Below, piece by piece: positions 16,424 through 25,814 of a stretch of 64,000 nt of DNA (positions are counted from its first letter, which is position 1; each line of letters starts with the position of its first letter). The position numbers and the translations under genes are program-made. The notes below the pieces were generated by a model. The model saw only the letters and a program-made list of their open reading frames with translations. It was not told the origin of the DNA and made no database searches. Where the stretch lies: the NCBI GenBank assembly GCA_947502145.1, contig CANMYO010000002.1, positions 372,001-436,000 of the forward strand, written 5' to 3'. The DNA comes from an uncultured Paracoccaceae bacterium (GTDB taxonomy: Bacteria > Pseudomonadota > Alphaproteobacteria > Rhodobacterales > Rhodobacteraceae).

Positions 16424-17285
16424 GTCTTCCTCCCAAATCAGGCAAAGCGCCCACAAAAGTCCCGCGTCTCCTCCCGGGATCTGCACAGACTTACCGGTTT
16501 GCTCTTTCAGATAGGAGTGTTTTCAAAAGGACCGATGTAACTTCGTCGCAAAAGTTCGCCAGCATCGGCGCAGAATATTGCCATGAGAATATGTTGCGGA
16601 CTGACGGTGCAGGTGTTTCCCCAAATTTGTTCATTGCGAAACTAAATCAAAGAAGCGTCTTCGGGTGTTGCTTTCTACCAAGGGGTCTTCGACGCTGCGC
16701 GCTACCGCCCAAGGCTGAAAAACAACAAACTCGTGCTGTGCGACTTCATGTCAATAGACATGTCCCAGATTACGCCCATTTGAAGCAATGCTAAACCTCT
16801 GTTCGCGGTCCAACAACTAGCAGCAAGGACGCGCGGACGCCCTGATCCAACTCGACGGATGACTGGTCCAGAAGGCGAACGGTATTAGGAGGTCTGTTGA
16901 CCCTGGACGAAAAGTACTTTCACAGATCTTCAAGTCTGACACCCAGACAGCGCACCGTCTAACCTGGTACGTCTAAAACATCAGTCGAGTGAAAGGCCAA
17001 CAGACGGCGGAAACGCCTCTCGATTTGGTGATTAAGGCAACCGCTTTCACAGCACTGGGTGTAAATGGTCGCTTTTCTTGCGGCATGGCGGCGTCGTGTT
17101 TGGAGCGGGTGCGGCGATTTGTGCTCTGCGAGCGCGCATCGGGAAATTGATACTTCCGCAATGGCTCATACCGAACTTCCGCAGATGTGCAATCAGAGGT
17201 GGCGATGCGGAACAGGTGATCTCGCGAGCGCGGTGGAATGGTTCGTGTGGCTGTTCGTAACGATGTTGTTAGTCGCAATGTGCGA
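16424..17285. other. 862-bp region without a convincing gene
   Basis: Separates the TRAP operon start from the 3' end of erpA. No frame has a good start plus ribosome binding site plus coding bias. It holds the TRAP promoter region, a leader hairpin at 16460-16479, and an inverted repeat CATGTC-AATA-GACATG at 16747-16762. A reverse frame of about 42 codons ending near 16794 (contains VELDQGVRASLLLVVG) reads like protein but has an upstream stop and no start. Base composition is lower in GC than the flanks. It may be decayed mobile or accessory DNA. Confidence 0.5.
16460..16479 (-). promoter_or_regulatory. Leader hairpin of the TRAP operon with SD-like loop
   Basis: On the reverse strand, UCCCG and CGGGA arms enclose a 10-nt loop GGAGGAGACG, 37 nt upstream of the binding-protein ATG, whose own ribosome binding site is GGGAGGAAG. 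A displayed second Shine-Dalgarno sequence in the leader could be a standby ribosome site or an sRNA target. It is only a sequence observation. Confidence 0.3.
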
Positions 17286-17615
17286 TTACATGGAAAACGA
17301 CGTGCCGCAACCGCAAGAAGAGGTGGCGTTGGGGTTGTTGATCACGAAACGCGCACCAATAAGTTCTTCGGTAAAATCAATCTCTGCATCTGTCAGGAAT
17401 GGCAGCGAAATGCTGTCGATCACGACCTTTTCACCGGCACCTTCCAGGATCAGATCGTCGTCTTTTGGATCGTCCAGGTCGATTTCATACTGAAAGCCGG
17501 AGCATCCGCCGCCCTCGACAGCGATGCGCAGCGCCTTGCCCTGTGCGGCGGCACCGATCTCACCAAGCCGTTCAAAGGCCCGTTTGGTCACTTTGGGTGG
17601 TAATGTCAGCATCAT
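17286..17615 (-). CDS. erpA: A-type iron-sulfur cluster carrier (ErpA/IscA family)
   Basis: A 109-residue HesB/IscA-family protein that receives or delivers Fe-S clusters. The three cluster-ligand cysteines are present: GGGCSG (C38) and SSCGCG (C101, C103). The segment GFQYEIDLDDP follows the first. Length and sequence match ErpA-type proteins. Two adjacent ATG codons (17615 and 17612) are possible starts. It is divergent from dgt with 69 bp between. No isc/suf genes are nearby, as is usual for erpA. Confidence 0.9.
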   Translation of the reverse strand: MMLTLPPKVTKRAFERLGEIGAAAQGKALRIAVEGGGCSGFQYEIDLDDPKDDDLILEGAGEKVVIDSISLPFLTDAEIDFTEELIGARFVINNPNATSSCGCGTSFSM

Positions 17616-17684
17616 ACACCTATCGGTCAGCTTATGAGTTGGATATAGAGACGACAGGCAAAGACGACAAGGCAGGGCAGGGAC

Positions 17685-18854
17685 ATGGCAGCCCCTTATG
17701 CGACGGACCCCGCGAACCCGCGGGGCCGTCTTTATGCGGAAGAAGAGAGTCTTTTCCGCTCTCCGTTTCAGCGCGACCGCGACCGGATCATTCATGCAAG
17801 TGCGTTTCGGCGGCTCAAGCACAAGACGCAGGTGTTCATTGAGCATGAGGGTGATTACTTTCGGACCCGATTGACCCATTCCATCGAAGTGGCCCAGGTG
17901 GCACGCACAGTGGCGGCGGCCCTTGATCTGAATGTCGAACTGACCGAGGCTATCGCATTGGCCCATGATCTGGGGCACACGCCATTTGGCCATACCGGGG
18001 AAGAGGCGCTTAATGCGCTGATGCAGCCCTTTGGTGGGTTTGATCACAATGCACAGGCTTTGCGGATCGTCACCGATCTGGAGCGTCATTACGCGGAATG
18101 GGACGGGCTGAACCTGACCTGGGAGACGTTGGAGGGGATCGCCAAACACAATGGCCCGGTGCTGGACCCGCCTTATGCCTTGCGGTCATATGACGCACGG
18201 CATGATCTGGAACTGCACACCCACGCCAGCGCAGAGGCGCAGGTTGCGGCATTGTCTGACGATATTGCCTATAACAACCATGATCTGCACGACGGGCTGC
18301 GGGCTGAGCTGTTTTCAACCGATGACCTGGCGCAACTGCCGGTGTTGCGGGATTGTTTTGCCCGGGTGGATGCCAAATATCCCGACCTCAACTACTATCG
18401 CCGCCGCCACGAGGCGTTGCGCCGGTTTTTTGGCATTTTGGTTGAGGATGTCATCGTGGTCAGCCGCCGCAATCTCGCAGAGTTCAATCCCGCGACCGTG
18501 GCCGACATCCGTCATGCCGGGCGCATGATGATCCAGTTCACCCCCGCGCTGTGGTCGGACCTCAAGGTGATCCGGCAGTTTCTGTTTGAGCGCATGTATC
18601 GCGCCCCGGCAGTGGTCAAGATGCGGGTTGCTGTGACCCAGATGGTTGACGAGCTGTTTCCCTATTTCATGTCCAATCCCGGTGAGTTGCCCAAGCAGTG
18701 GCGTAAGGATGTGGCGGAAGTTCAGGACGTACAGGCCTTGGCAAGGATTGTCGCGGACTACATTGCAGGGATGACCGACCGGTTTGCCATTCAGGAGCAT
18801 AAGCGTTTGATTGGGGGAACACCGGTGCCAGCAGGAGTGACAGATGGCCATTGA
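17685..18854 (+). CDS. dgt: Deoxyguanosinetriphosphate triphosphohydrolase-like protein
   Basis: A 389-residue HD-domain hydrolase that cleaves dNTPs (dGTP) to nucleoside and triphosphate. HD-family ligands are visible: H65 in LTHSIEVAQ, H94-D95 in AHDLGHTPFGHTGEE, and a later AALSDDIAYNNHD. The early FRRLKHKTQVF matches the type 2 dGTPase subfamily. ATG at 17685 after GGCAGGG. The 3' end overlaps the antiporter start by 11 nt. In related genomes dgt commonly precedes argS; here an antiporter gene and a reverse ORF lie in between. Confidence 0.93.
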   Translation: MAAPYATDPANPRGRLYAEEESLFRSPFQRDRDRIIHASAFRRLKHKTQVFIEHEGDYFRTRLTHSIEVAQVARTVAAALDLNVELTEAIALAHDLGHTPFGHTGEEALNALMQPFGGFDHNAQALRIVTDLERHYAEWDGLNLTWETLEGIAKHNGPVLDPPYALRSYDARHDLELHTHASAEAQVAALSDDIAYNNHDLHDGLRAELFSTDDLAQLPVLRDCFARVDAKYPDLNYYRRRHEALRRFFGILVEDVIVVSRRNLAEFNPATVADIRHAGRMMIQFTPALWSDLKVIRQFLFERMYRAPAVVKMRVAVTQMVDELFPYFMSNPGELPKQWRKDVAEVQDVQALARIVADYIAGMTDRFAIQEHKRLIGGTPVPAGVTDGH

Positions 18855-20685
18855 AACCGCCCCGGACGCGCTAAACCCCGTTGTTGCCATTGCCCTGGTG
18901 GGTGTCCTGGGCGTGGGGAGCCAATGGGTCGCCTGGCGTCTGCGGATGCCCGCAATTGTCCTGATGTTGCTTGCGGGGGTTCTGATAGGGCCCGTGTTGG
19001 GCGTTTTTGATCCCGCGCGGGATATTGGCCCATTGATGGGGCCGATGATTTCGATTGCAGTGGCAATTATTCTGTTTGAGGGCGGACTGACCCTGAACTT
19101 TCATCAATTGCAGGATCGCGCCCTTGGGGTGCGGCGACTGGTTTTTGTCGGCGCGCCGCTGGGGTGGCTCACGTCGGCGCTGGCGCTGCGCTATGGTGCC
19201 GGGCTGTCATGGGAAAGTGCCGCCGTCTTTGGCGGGATCATGATTGTGACGGGCCCCACGGTCATTGCCCCCTTGCTGCGCACTGCGCGGTTGTCGCGAC
19301 GGCCCGCGTCATTGTTGCAGTGGGAAGCGATCGTGAATGACCCGATCGGTGCCCTGGCCGCCGTTTTGGCGTTTGAGGTGGTGCTGGTTCTGAACACGGC
19401 TACCACCATCGGCGCAGCGGTGATGGATCTGCTGATCGGGGTGACCGTTGCCACAGTGCTTGGCGTGGTCGCAGGGTTTGGTCTGGCGCGCGCGTTCAAG
19501 CGGGGCTGGGTGCCCGAATATATGAAGGTGCCCGTATTGTTTGCGCTGTTGCTTGCCTGCTTCAGCGTTGCTGATGAGGTCTTGCACGAAAGTGGCTTGC
19601 TGGCAGTGACGATCATGGGAATCGTGATCGCAAATGCCAATCTGCCCAGCTACGAAGAGCTGCGCCGCTTCAAGGAACACGCAACGGTTCTGCTGGTCAG
19701 CGGCGTTTTCATTCTGTTGGCATCGGCGCTGGATTTCGCAGCACTGGGCCAGCTGACGTGGCGGGCGGCGGCCTTTGTACTGCTGGTCGTGCTGGTGGCG
19801 CGGCCATTCACGGTTTTCATGTCGCTGCTGGGGTCAGGCGTGCCTTGGCGCGAACAGGTATTGGTGGCCTTTACCGGGCCGCGCGGCGTGGTGCTGGTGG
19901 CAGTGGCCGGCCTGTTCGGTGACCGCCTGCTTGGCCTTGGTTTTGAAGACGCGGCCCTGATCGCGCCACTGGCATTTGTGCTTGTTGCTTTCACTGTCGT
20001 GCTGCATGGTTTTTCGCTGGCCCCTTTCGCCCGGTTTCTGGGTCTCACCGGGGCGGATCGTCCGGGTGTGATCATCATTGGCGGATCAGCGTGGACCACG
20101 GCATTGGCTGAAGGTCTGCGCAAGGCCGAGATTCCGGTGCTGATGACGGACCCAAATTACGGTCATCTGCGCGCCGCGCGGTCAGCCGGGATCGAGACAT
20201 TCTCTGGCGATATTCTATCCGAGGCAGCCGAACAGCGGCTTGAGCTTGTCAGCTATGCGACATTGATTGCCGCAACTGACAATGATGCCTATAACACCTT
20301 GGTTACCACGGATCTTGCGCCTGAATTCGGCCGCGAAAACGTGTTCCAGATCGGACGGGAGAAATCTGACAATGCGCGCCATCAACTGCCGCGCACGCTG
20401 GGGGGACGTCCCTTGGGCCTGTCCGCGACCCATGGCGAAATGAACGCATTGCTGCGCGAAGGCTGGACGTTTCGATTGACCCGGCTGAGCGAAGAGTTTG
20501 ACATGCAGGACTGGCGCGCCAAACGTCCGGATGCGCGTCTTGTGGCACGCATATCCCCCAGCGGAGAGATCAAGTTCATTCGCAAGGATGAGGATGTCAG
20601 ACCGGCCCCGGATGTTCGTGTACTGGCGTTCAGGCCGCCAGGCGAGGAGGATGCACCGGGCGCACGCCAGCCACCGGTGAGTTAG
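18844..20685 (+). CDS. Cation:proton antiporter with TrkA-N-like domain
   Basis: A 613-residue protein of the CPA family. The first ~400 residues form about 12 membrane segments, with the family core IMIVTGPTVIAPLLRTARLS and NDPIGALAAVLAFE (the ND pair expected in the ion site) and a later FTGPRGVVLVAVAGLFG. A cytoplasmic nucleotide-binding domain follows from about residue 410 (VIIIGGSAWTTALAEGL, SGDILSEAAE, LIAATDNDAYNTL), resembling TrkA-N regulation by NAD(H). It probably exports Na+ or K+ for pH and salt homeostasis. It overlaps the dgt 3' end by 11 nt, implying cotranscription. Confidence 0.88.
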   Translation: MAIETAPDALNPVVAIALVGVLGVGSQWVAWRLRMPAIVLMLLAGVLIGPVLGVFDPARDIGPLMGPMISIAVAIILFEGGLTLNFHQLQDRALGVRRLVFVGAPLGWLTSALALRYGAGLSWESAAVFGGIMIVTGPTVIAPLLRTARLSRRPASLLQWEAIVNDPIGALAAVLAFEVVLVLNTATTIGAAVMDLLIGVTVATVLGVVAGFGLARAFKRGWVPEYMKVPVLFALLLACFSVADEVLHESGLLAVTIMGIVIANANLPSYEELRRFKEHATVLLVSGVFILLASALDFAALGQLTWRAAAFVLLVVLVARPFTVFMSLLGSGVPWREQVLVAFTGPRGVVLVAVAGLFGDRLLGLGFEDAALIAPLAFVLVAFTVVLHGFSLAPFARFLGLTGADRPGVIIIGGSAWTTALAEGLRKAEIPVLMTDPNYGHLRAARSAGIETFSGDILSEAAEQRLELVSYATLIAATDNDAYNTLVTTDLAPEFGRENVFQIGREKSDNARHQLPRTLGGRPLGLSATHGEMNALLREGWTFRLTRLSEEFDMQDWRAKRPDARLVARISPSGEIKFIRKDEDVRPAPDVRVLAFRPPGEEDAPGARQPPVS

Positions 20686-20789
20686 GGCTTTGCCGGGACG
20701 GCAGAACAGGTCCGCGGTGCGCGACCCAGCTTGAGAACCTGCACGCTGGTGCGCAGCGTCAAAACCCATCTCATGCAACGTGGCGACGG

Positions 20790-21185
20790 TCAGGACTGAC
20801 CTCCTATCTGAAGCGCAGTGAAAGCATAAATCTTGTCCACTTGCTCAATGGCATCCTTGTAGGAGGAGCTGTCCGGGTCGATCCAGATTTCGATCATGGC
20901 AAGCGGCGCATGGATTGATCTAGGCATGCCGCCGCTGCGCTGACGTTTGCCCCGATCGCGGATGCCGGCGATGACCACATTCGGGTCGTTCAGCGTGTTG
21001 ATCAGTTCGGCATTTCGATTTCCCCGATCCGCGCCCTTGCAGCATTGAACATGTACGCGGCTGTCGTCGTCAGTTTTGGCACGGGGCACCTGACTGTAGG
21101 TTGGGGTCGGGATCAGGCTGCGTGGCGCGCCGCGAAATTGCAACCGGGGGCAGGGTGGCACGCTGAGGTTTGCGGCAAGTCGCAT
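20790..21185 (-). CDS. Hypothetical protein (131 aa), uncertain
   Basis: A reverse frame starting at ATG 21185 (GAGG lies 11 nt upstream) and ending near the 3' end of the antiporter gene. The C-terminal half looks protein-like ([41 protein letters not shown]) with a G/C-biased third position. A CC pair lies mid-protein. The N-terminal 45 residues are Pro/Arg-rich and less convincing. No family recognised. It lies between the antiporter and argS, divergent from argS with only 55 bp between the starts. Confidence 0.4.
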   Translation of the reverse strand: MRLAANLSVPPCPRLQFRGAPRSLIPTPTYSQVPRAKTDDDSRVHVQCCKGADRGNRNAELINTLNDPNVVIAGIRDRGKRQRSGGMPRSIHAPLAMIEIWIDPDSSSYKDAIEQVDKIYAFTALQIGGQS

Positions 21186-21240
21186 TGACGCGCCCTCGCG
21201 GGGTGATAAACGAGGCAGACACCTTGAAAAGAGTAAAACG

Positions 21241-22974
21241 ATGAACCTGTTTGCCGATATTCGCGCCCTCGTCCTGACTTCACTGGATGCCCTTGTGGCG
21301 GACGGCGTATTGCCTGATGGTCTGTCGCGGCAGGCCATTGCGGTTGAGCCGCCGCGCGATGCGGCGCATGGGGACATGGCCACCAATGCGGCGATGGTGC
21401 TGGCAAAGCCGGCCAAGATGAACCCGCGCGCGATTGCTGAAGCGCTGGCAGCCAAGCTGGCAGATGACCCGCGTATTGGCTCTGCCGAAGTGGCGGGACC
21501 GGGATTTCTGAACATGCGCATTGAAACCGGTGTCTGGGCCGGGGTGCTGAAAGCCGCGCTGACAGACGCGGGTTTTGGCCGCTCTTCATTGGGGCAGGGC
21601 AAGAAGCTGATGGTCGAATATGTCAGTGCGAACCCCACTGGCCCTTTACATGTGGGCCACACGCGGGGTGCGGTGTTTGGCGATGCACTGGCTTCATTGC
21701 TGGAGTTCGCAAGCTATGACGTGACGCGGGAATATTATATCAATGACGGCGGCGCGCAGGTCGATGTGCTCGCCCGGTCAGTGTACTTGCGGTATCTTGA
21801 GGCCCACGGCCAGGATGTAGCGTTTGAGGATGGCACTTATCCCGGCGATTACCTGATCCCTGTCGGCAAGGCGCTGAAAGACAAGGTCGGCGATGCCTAT
21901 CTCGACAAGGGCGAACAGTTCTGGCTGCAGGAGGTGCGTGAATTCGCCACCGCCGCGATGATGGATTTGATCCGCGCCGATCTTGCTGCTGTCGGCATTC
22001 GAATGGATAATTTCTATTCGGAAAAAAGTCTCTATGGCACCGGGCGGATCGAGGATGCAATACAGACGCTGGATCAGAAAGGGTTGATCTATCAGGGCAC
22101 GTTGGAGCCACCCAAGGGCAAGTTGCCCGAGGATTGGGAGCCGCGTGAACAGACGCTGTTCAAGTCCACTGCCTACGGGGATGACGTTGACCGGCCGGTC
22201 AAGAAGTCGGACGGCGCATGGACCTATTTTGCCCCCGACATCGCATATCATTATGATAAGGTTGAGCGCGGGTTTGATGAACTGATTGACGTCTTTGGCG
22301 CGGACCATGGCGGTTATGTCAAACGGATGAAGGCGGCCGTTGCGGCTTTGTCTGATGAAAAAGTGCCGTTGGATATCAAGCTGGCGCAGCTGGTAAAGCT
22401 TTATAAAAACGGTGAGCCGTTCAAGATGTCCAAGCGGGCCGGGACCTTCATCACGCTGCGCGATCTGGTGGATCAGGTCGGATCGGATGTTACACGCTTC
22501 CACATGTTGACGCGCAAGAACGACGCGCCGCTCGACTTTGACTTTGACAAGGTCACGGAGCAATCAAAGGACAATCCGGTCTTTTACGTGCAATACGCCC
22601 ATGCGCGGATCAACTCCGTTTTGCGCAAGGCCGGGGTGGATGTGAGCGACGCAACACTTGCAGCGGCTGATCTGGGCACGCTGACACACGCGGCTGAGCT
22701 GAAGGTCGCCAAGACGATCGCCGAATGGCCGCGCCTTGTCGAGATCGCGGCGAAGGGCCATGAGCCACACCGGATTGCGTTCTATCTCTATGATCTGGCG
22801 TCAGATTTTCATGCGCTGTGGAATCGCGGAAACGAGGACGTCAGCCTGCGGTTCCTGCAAGAGGGTGACAATGCCACAACACAGGCGAAAATCGCGCTGA
22901 TCCGTGCAGTTCAGGTTGTTTTGGCCCAAGGGCTTGGTATTCTTGGCGTAACCCCGGCGGAAGAGATGCGCTAA
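21241..22974 (+). CDS. argS: Arginyl-tRNA synthetase
   Basis: A 577-residue class I synthetase that charges tRNA-Arg. It has the N-terminal additional domain ([16 protein letters not shown]), the HIGH motif as HVGH (137-140 in [13 protein letters not shown]), the KMSK loop as FKMSKRAG, and the C-terminal DALR anticodon domain starting near [14 protein letters not shown]. The length is normal. First of a forward operon with the SPOR protein, nagZ, scpA and scpB, a conserved order in Rhodobacterales. Confidence 0.97.
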   Translation: MNLFADIRALVLTSLDALVADGVLPDGLSRQAIAVEPPRDAAHGDMATNAAMVLAKPAKMNPRAIAEALAAKLADDPRIGSAEVAGPGFLNMRIETGVWAGVLKAALTDAGFGRSSLGQGKKLMVEYVSANPTGPLHVGHTRGAVFGDALASLLEFASYDVTREYYINDGGAQVDVLARSVYLRYLEAHGQDVAFEDGTYPGDYLIPVGKALKDKVGDAYLDKGEQFWLQEVREFATAAMMDLIRADLAAVGIRMDNFYSEKSLYGTGRIEDAIQTLDQKGLIYQGTLEPPKGKLPEDWEPREQTLFKSTAYGDDVDRPVKKSDGAWTYFAPDIAYHYDKVERGFDELIDVFGADHGGYVKRMKAAVAALSDEKVPLDIKLAQLVKLYKNGEPFKMSKRAGTFITLRDLVDQVGSDVTRFHMLTRKNDAPLDFDFDKVTEQSKDNPVFYVQYAHARINSVLRKAGVDVSDATLAAADLGTLTHAAELKVAKTIAEWPRLVEIAAKGHEPHRIAFYLYDLASDFHALWNRGNEDVSLRFLQEGDNATTQAKIALIRAVQVVLAQGLGILGVTPAEEMR

Positions 22975-23041
22975 AGCGCACGTGTTCGGGGCTTGAGGAT
23001 GTCAAGCGCGGGCGGCAAACGCCCCGAGCAGTGAGGCTGGT

Positions 23042-24022
23042 ATGGCAGTTTACGACGACGGTACGCATGACGTGCCGCTGACCCGCAAGGCGGGCCTATT
23101 CATGAATTTTGCCGGCGCGGCTGTGTCGCTTGGCCTTATGGCGGGTGTTGGCGTCTGGGGGTACCAACTGATCATGCGCGACGTCACCGGCATTCCGGTG
23201 GTGCGCGCGATGGAAGGGGCGATGCGTGTCGCGCCAGAAAACCCCGGTGGAGAAGTTGCCCTGCACACAGGGCTGGCGGTGAACGCGGTGGCGGCCATTG
23301 GTGAGGCTGCACCGCCTGAGGACCGGCTGGTTCTGGCCCCCGCAACAACGGATTTGTCGCAAGAGGACCTTGAGGTACAACCGCTGGCAGAGGCGGATGA
23401 AGTTGTCCCGCTTGCGAATGCTGTTGAAACGCCGGAAATCGCGGTGCCAACAACATTGGTGGAAGCGGATGATGCGCCGGTCGCTCTGGCCGATACGGAT
23501 GATATTCTTGCCCTTGTCGACCAGTTGTCATCTGGCACCACGCCGCTGAGCCCACTGGCCGAAGGCCAGGACGTGGCCCCGACCGTATTGCTGGACGGCG
23601 AAGAAGTTGCGCCGGCAGTTGCAATCATTTCGCGCAATGTGCCCGGCGTCGTGACGTCATTGCGGCCTGTGGTACGCCCGCGTCTGCAAGCGATACCGGC
23701 CGTTGCAAACGATACGGATGCTGCTGTGGCTGCGGCGATTGCAGCGGTCGTCAACACCGCGCCATTGCCAGAAGGCACAAAGCTGGTGCAGCTTGGCGCC
23801 TTTCCTTCCGCCGATGTGGCGGCAAACGAATGGCAACGGCTTGAAGGGCGATTTACCGATTTCATGACCGGCAAAGAGCAGTTGATCCAGGAAGCTGAGC
23901 GCAACGGCAAGGCGTTTTATCGGCTGCGTGCCAAGGGTTTTGCTGATCTCGCAGAAGCGCGCCGGTTCTGTGCGGCCCTTGAAGCAGGCAATCAGGACTG
24001 TATCCCGGTGGTCGTGCGATAA
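23042..24022 (+). CDS. SPOR domain cell-envelope protein
   Basis: A 326-residue bitopic inner-membrane protein: short cytoplasmic N-terminus, one TM (about residues 20-40, MNFAGAAVSLGLMAGVGVWGY), a long acidic Ala/Val/Pro-rich periplasmic linker, and a C-terminal SPOR domain (TKLVQLGAFPSADVAANEWQ ... FYRLRAKGFADLAEARRFCA). SPOR domains bind denuded peptidoglycan at the division site. Its position directly before nagZ supports a peptidoglycan role. The stop is immediately followed by the nagZ GTG with no spacer. Confidence 0.9.
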   Translation: MAVYDDGTHDVPLTRKAGLFMNFAGAAVSLGLMAGVGVWGYQLIMRDVTGIPVVRAMEGAMRVAPENPGGEVALHTGLAVNAVAAIGEAAPPEDRLVLAPATTDLSQEDLEVQPLAEADEVVPLANAVETPEIAVPTTLVEADDAPVALADTDDILALVDQLSSGTTPLSPLAEGQDVAPTVLLDGEEVAPAVAIISRNVPGVVTSLRPVVRPRLQAIPAVANDTDAAVAAAIAAVVNTAPLPEGTKLVQLGAFPSADVAANEWQRLEGRFTDFMTGKEQLIQEAERNGKAFYRLRAKGFADLAEARRFCAALEAGNQDCIPVVVR

Positions 24023-25009
24023 GTGGATCGTGCGGTTGTATTTGGCCCGCTTGGCCTTAGCGTAAGCGATTGGGAAAAATCCTTTTTCCGTGATGTTGCC
24101 CCTTGGGGATTCATTCTGTTCGCGCGGAATGTTGATACGCCTGAGCAATTGCGCCGCCTTACCGGTGACCTGCGCGAAGCTGTTGGCTGGAACGCTCCGA
24201 TCATGATTGATCAGGAAGGTGGTCGCGTGCAGCGCATGCGTGCCCCTCATTGGCGCGAATATTTGCCGGCGCTTGATCAAATGGAACGGGCCCGCGATCC
24301 GATACGCGCGATGTGGTTGCGCAATCGGCTGATTGCGGCCGAGTTGCATGATGTTGGCATTGATGTGAATTGCGCGCCGCTGGCTGATCTGCTTGAGGAT
24401 GATGCCCATCCGGTGATGCGCAACCGGCTTTATGGACGTGACATCGAAATCGTTGTCCGCGCGGCGCGGGCAGGGGCTGACGGGTTGCTGGCGGGTGGTG
24501 TTCTGCCTGTGTTGAAACACATTCCCGGCTATGGGCGGGCAGTGGTCGATAGCCACAAGGACCTTCCGCGCGTGAATGTCCCACGGGCAGATCTGGAAGC
24601 ACGGGATTTTGTGCCGTTTATTGCGTTGAATGATATGGCCATGGGTATGACAGCGCATATCGTCTTTTCAGATATCGACCCGGACGCGCCTGCGACGACA
24701 TCCGCAGTGATGATGCGCCTGATCCGCGACCAGATCGGATTTGGCGGGTTGATCATGAGCGACGACATCGGCATGGATGCGCTGTCCGGCAGCCCTGCAG
24801 AGCGGGCGGCTGCCGCGATCGCTGCGGGATGCGATTTGGTTCTGCATTGCAACGGTGGACCCGATGAGATGCAGGACGTTGCCCGAGTCGTGCCGGAGAT
24901 GACTGAGGCAGCAGAGACCCGCGCCAAGCGTGCACTTGCACAGCGTCAGACCCCCATGGCGATTGACATTTCGGACGCTGCGGCGGAGTTTGAGGCGCTT
25001 TTGGCGTAA
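24023..25009 (+). CDS. nagZ: Beta-N-acetylhexosaminidase
   Basis: A 328-residue GH3 enzyme that removes N-acetylglucosamine from anhydro-muropeptides in cytoplasmic peptidoglycan recycling. It shows IDQEGGRVQRMR, the catalytic loop KHIPGYGRAVVDSHKDLP with the Asp-His dyad, and MSDDIGMDAL carrying the Asp nucleophile region. KHIPGYG departs from the enterobacterial KHFPGHG, a common variant in this group. It starts with GTG directly after the SPOR gene stop (TAAGTG). Confidence 0.92.
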   Translation: MDRAVVFGPLGLSVSDWEKSFFRDVAPWGFILFARNVDTPEQLRRLTGDLREAVGWNAPIMIDQEGGRVQRMRAPHWREYLPALDQMERARDPIRAMWLRNRLIAAELHDVGIDVNCAPLADLLEDDAHPVMRNRLYGRDIEIVVRAARAGADGLLAGGVLPVLKHIPGYGRAVVDSHKDLPRVNVPRADLEARDFVPFIALNDMAMGMTAHIVFSDIDPDAPATTSAVMMRLIRDQIGFGGLIMSDDIGMDALSGSPAERAAAAIAAGCDLVLHCNGGPDEMQDVARVVPEMTEAAETRAKRALAQRQTPMAIDISDAAAEFEALLA

Positions 25010-25022
25010 GGGTTCTGGCAGG

Positions 25023-25814
25023 TTGAATAGCGATTTTCAAGAAGACGTCGTCAGCGTCACGGATCGGCTTGCTGCTGAGGCGCTGATCGTGGATGTCGGT
25101 GCGTTCGAAGGGCCGTTGGATTTGCTGCTGACATTGAGTCGGACGCAAAAGGTCGACCTGCGCGAAATCTCGATCCTTGCTTTGGCCGAGCAGTACCTCG
25201 CCTTTGTCGAGAAGGCCAAGGAATTGCGGCTGGAACTGGCTGCGGATTACCTCGTGATGGCCGCCTGGCTGGCGTTCCTGAAGTCCCGGTTACTTTTGCC
25301 GCCAGATCCAACCGAAGAAGGGCCGTCTGGGGAAGAGCTGGCCGCCCACCTCGCATTCCAACTGGAACGGCTTGAGGCGATGCGCAAATCCGCAGCGCAA
25401 TTGATGGCGCGCGATCAACTGGGGCGTGATTTTTTTGCCCGTGGGATCACGGAAGATGTGCAGCGGGTGCGACGGGTGACCTATACGGCGACGTTGCTGG
25501 ACCTGATGCAGGGCTATGCGCGAATCCGCACAAAGGACGAGTTTCGCCCCTTTGTCATGGACCGCAAGAGCCTGATGACGATGGAACAGGCGCTGGAGCG
25601 GATGCGACATCTGATTGGTTTTGCGGGAGAGTGGACCGACATTTCATCGTATTTGCCTGAAGGATGGGAAGTTGATCCGGCGCGACGGCGTTCGTCAACA
25701 GCCGCGACGTTTGCAGCATCGTTGGAGCTTGCTAAAGAAGGCAAGATCGAAATTCGGCAAGGCGAGACCTTTGCCCCCATCCAAATTCGCAAGAAGGTGC
25801 CACGCGATGAGTGA
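25023..25814 (+). CDS. scpA: Segregation and condensation protein A
   Basis: A 263-residue kleisin subunit of the Smc-ScpA-ScpB condensin. The N-terminal family signature is VGAFEGPLDLLLTLSRTQKVDL; YLVMAAWLAFLKSRLLLP and the C-terminal winged helix (SLELAKEGKIEIRQ, FAPIQIR) follow. No ATG fits; TTG at 25023 lies 13 nt after the nagZ stop and matches the family length, whereas an in-frame upstream start at 24930 would overlap nagZ. The 3' end overlaps the scpB start by 8 nt. Confidence 0.9.
   Translation: MNSDFQEDVVSVTDRLAAEALIVDVGAFEGPLDLLLTLSRTQKVDLREISILALAEQYLAFVEKAKELRLELAADYLVMAAWLAFLKSRLLLPPDPTEEGPSGEELAAHLAFQLERLEAMRKSAAQLMARDQLGRDFFARGITEDVQRVRRVTYTATLLDLMQGYARIRTKDEFRPFVMDRKSLMTMEQALERMRHLIGFAGEWTDISSYLPEGWEVDPARRRSSTAATFAASLELAKEGKIEIRQGETFAPIQIRKKVPRDE

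Noticed and set aside
16547-16561. Sigma-54-like promoter (TGGC...TTGCG on the reverse strand) before the TRAP operon
   Set aside because: The GG-to-GC spacing is one base too short, and sigma-54 does not tolerate this. The regulator also lacks the GAFTGA loop.
19650-20123. Long reverse ORF inside the antiporter gene
   Set aside because: Antisense shadow of a high-GC gene; composition is Ser/Ala/Thr/Arg-rich without motifs.
23050-23910. Reverse ORF of 286 codons opposite the SPOR gene
   Set aside because: Antisense shadow of the Ala/Val-rich linker. The forward frame has a TM segment and a SPOR domain.
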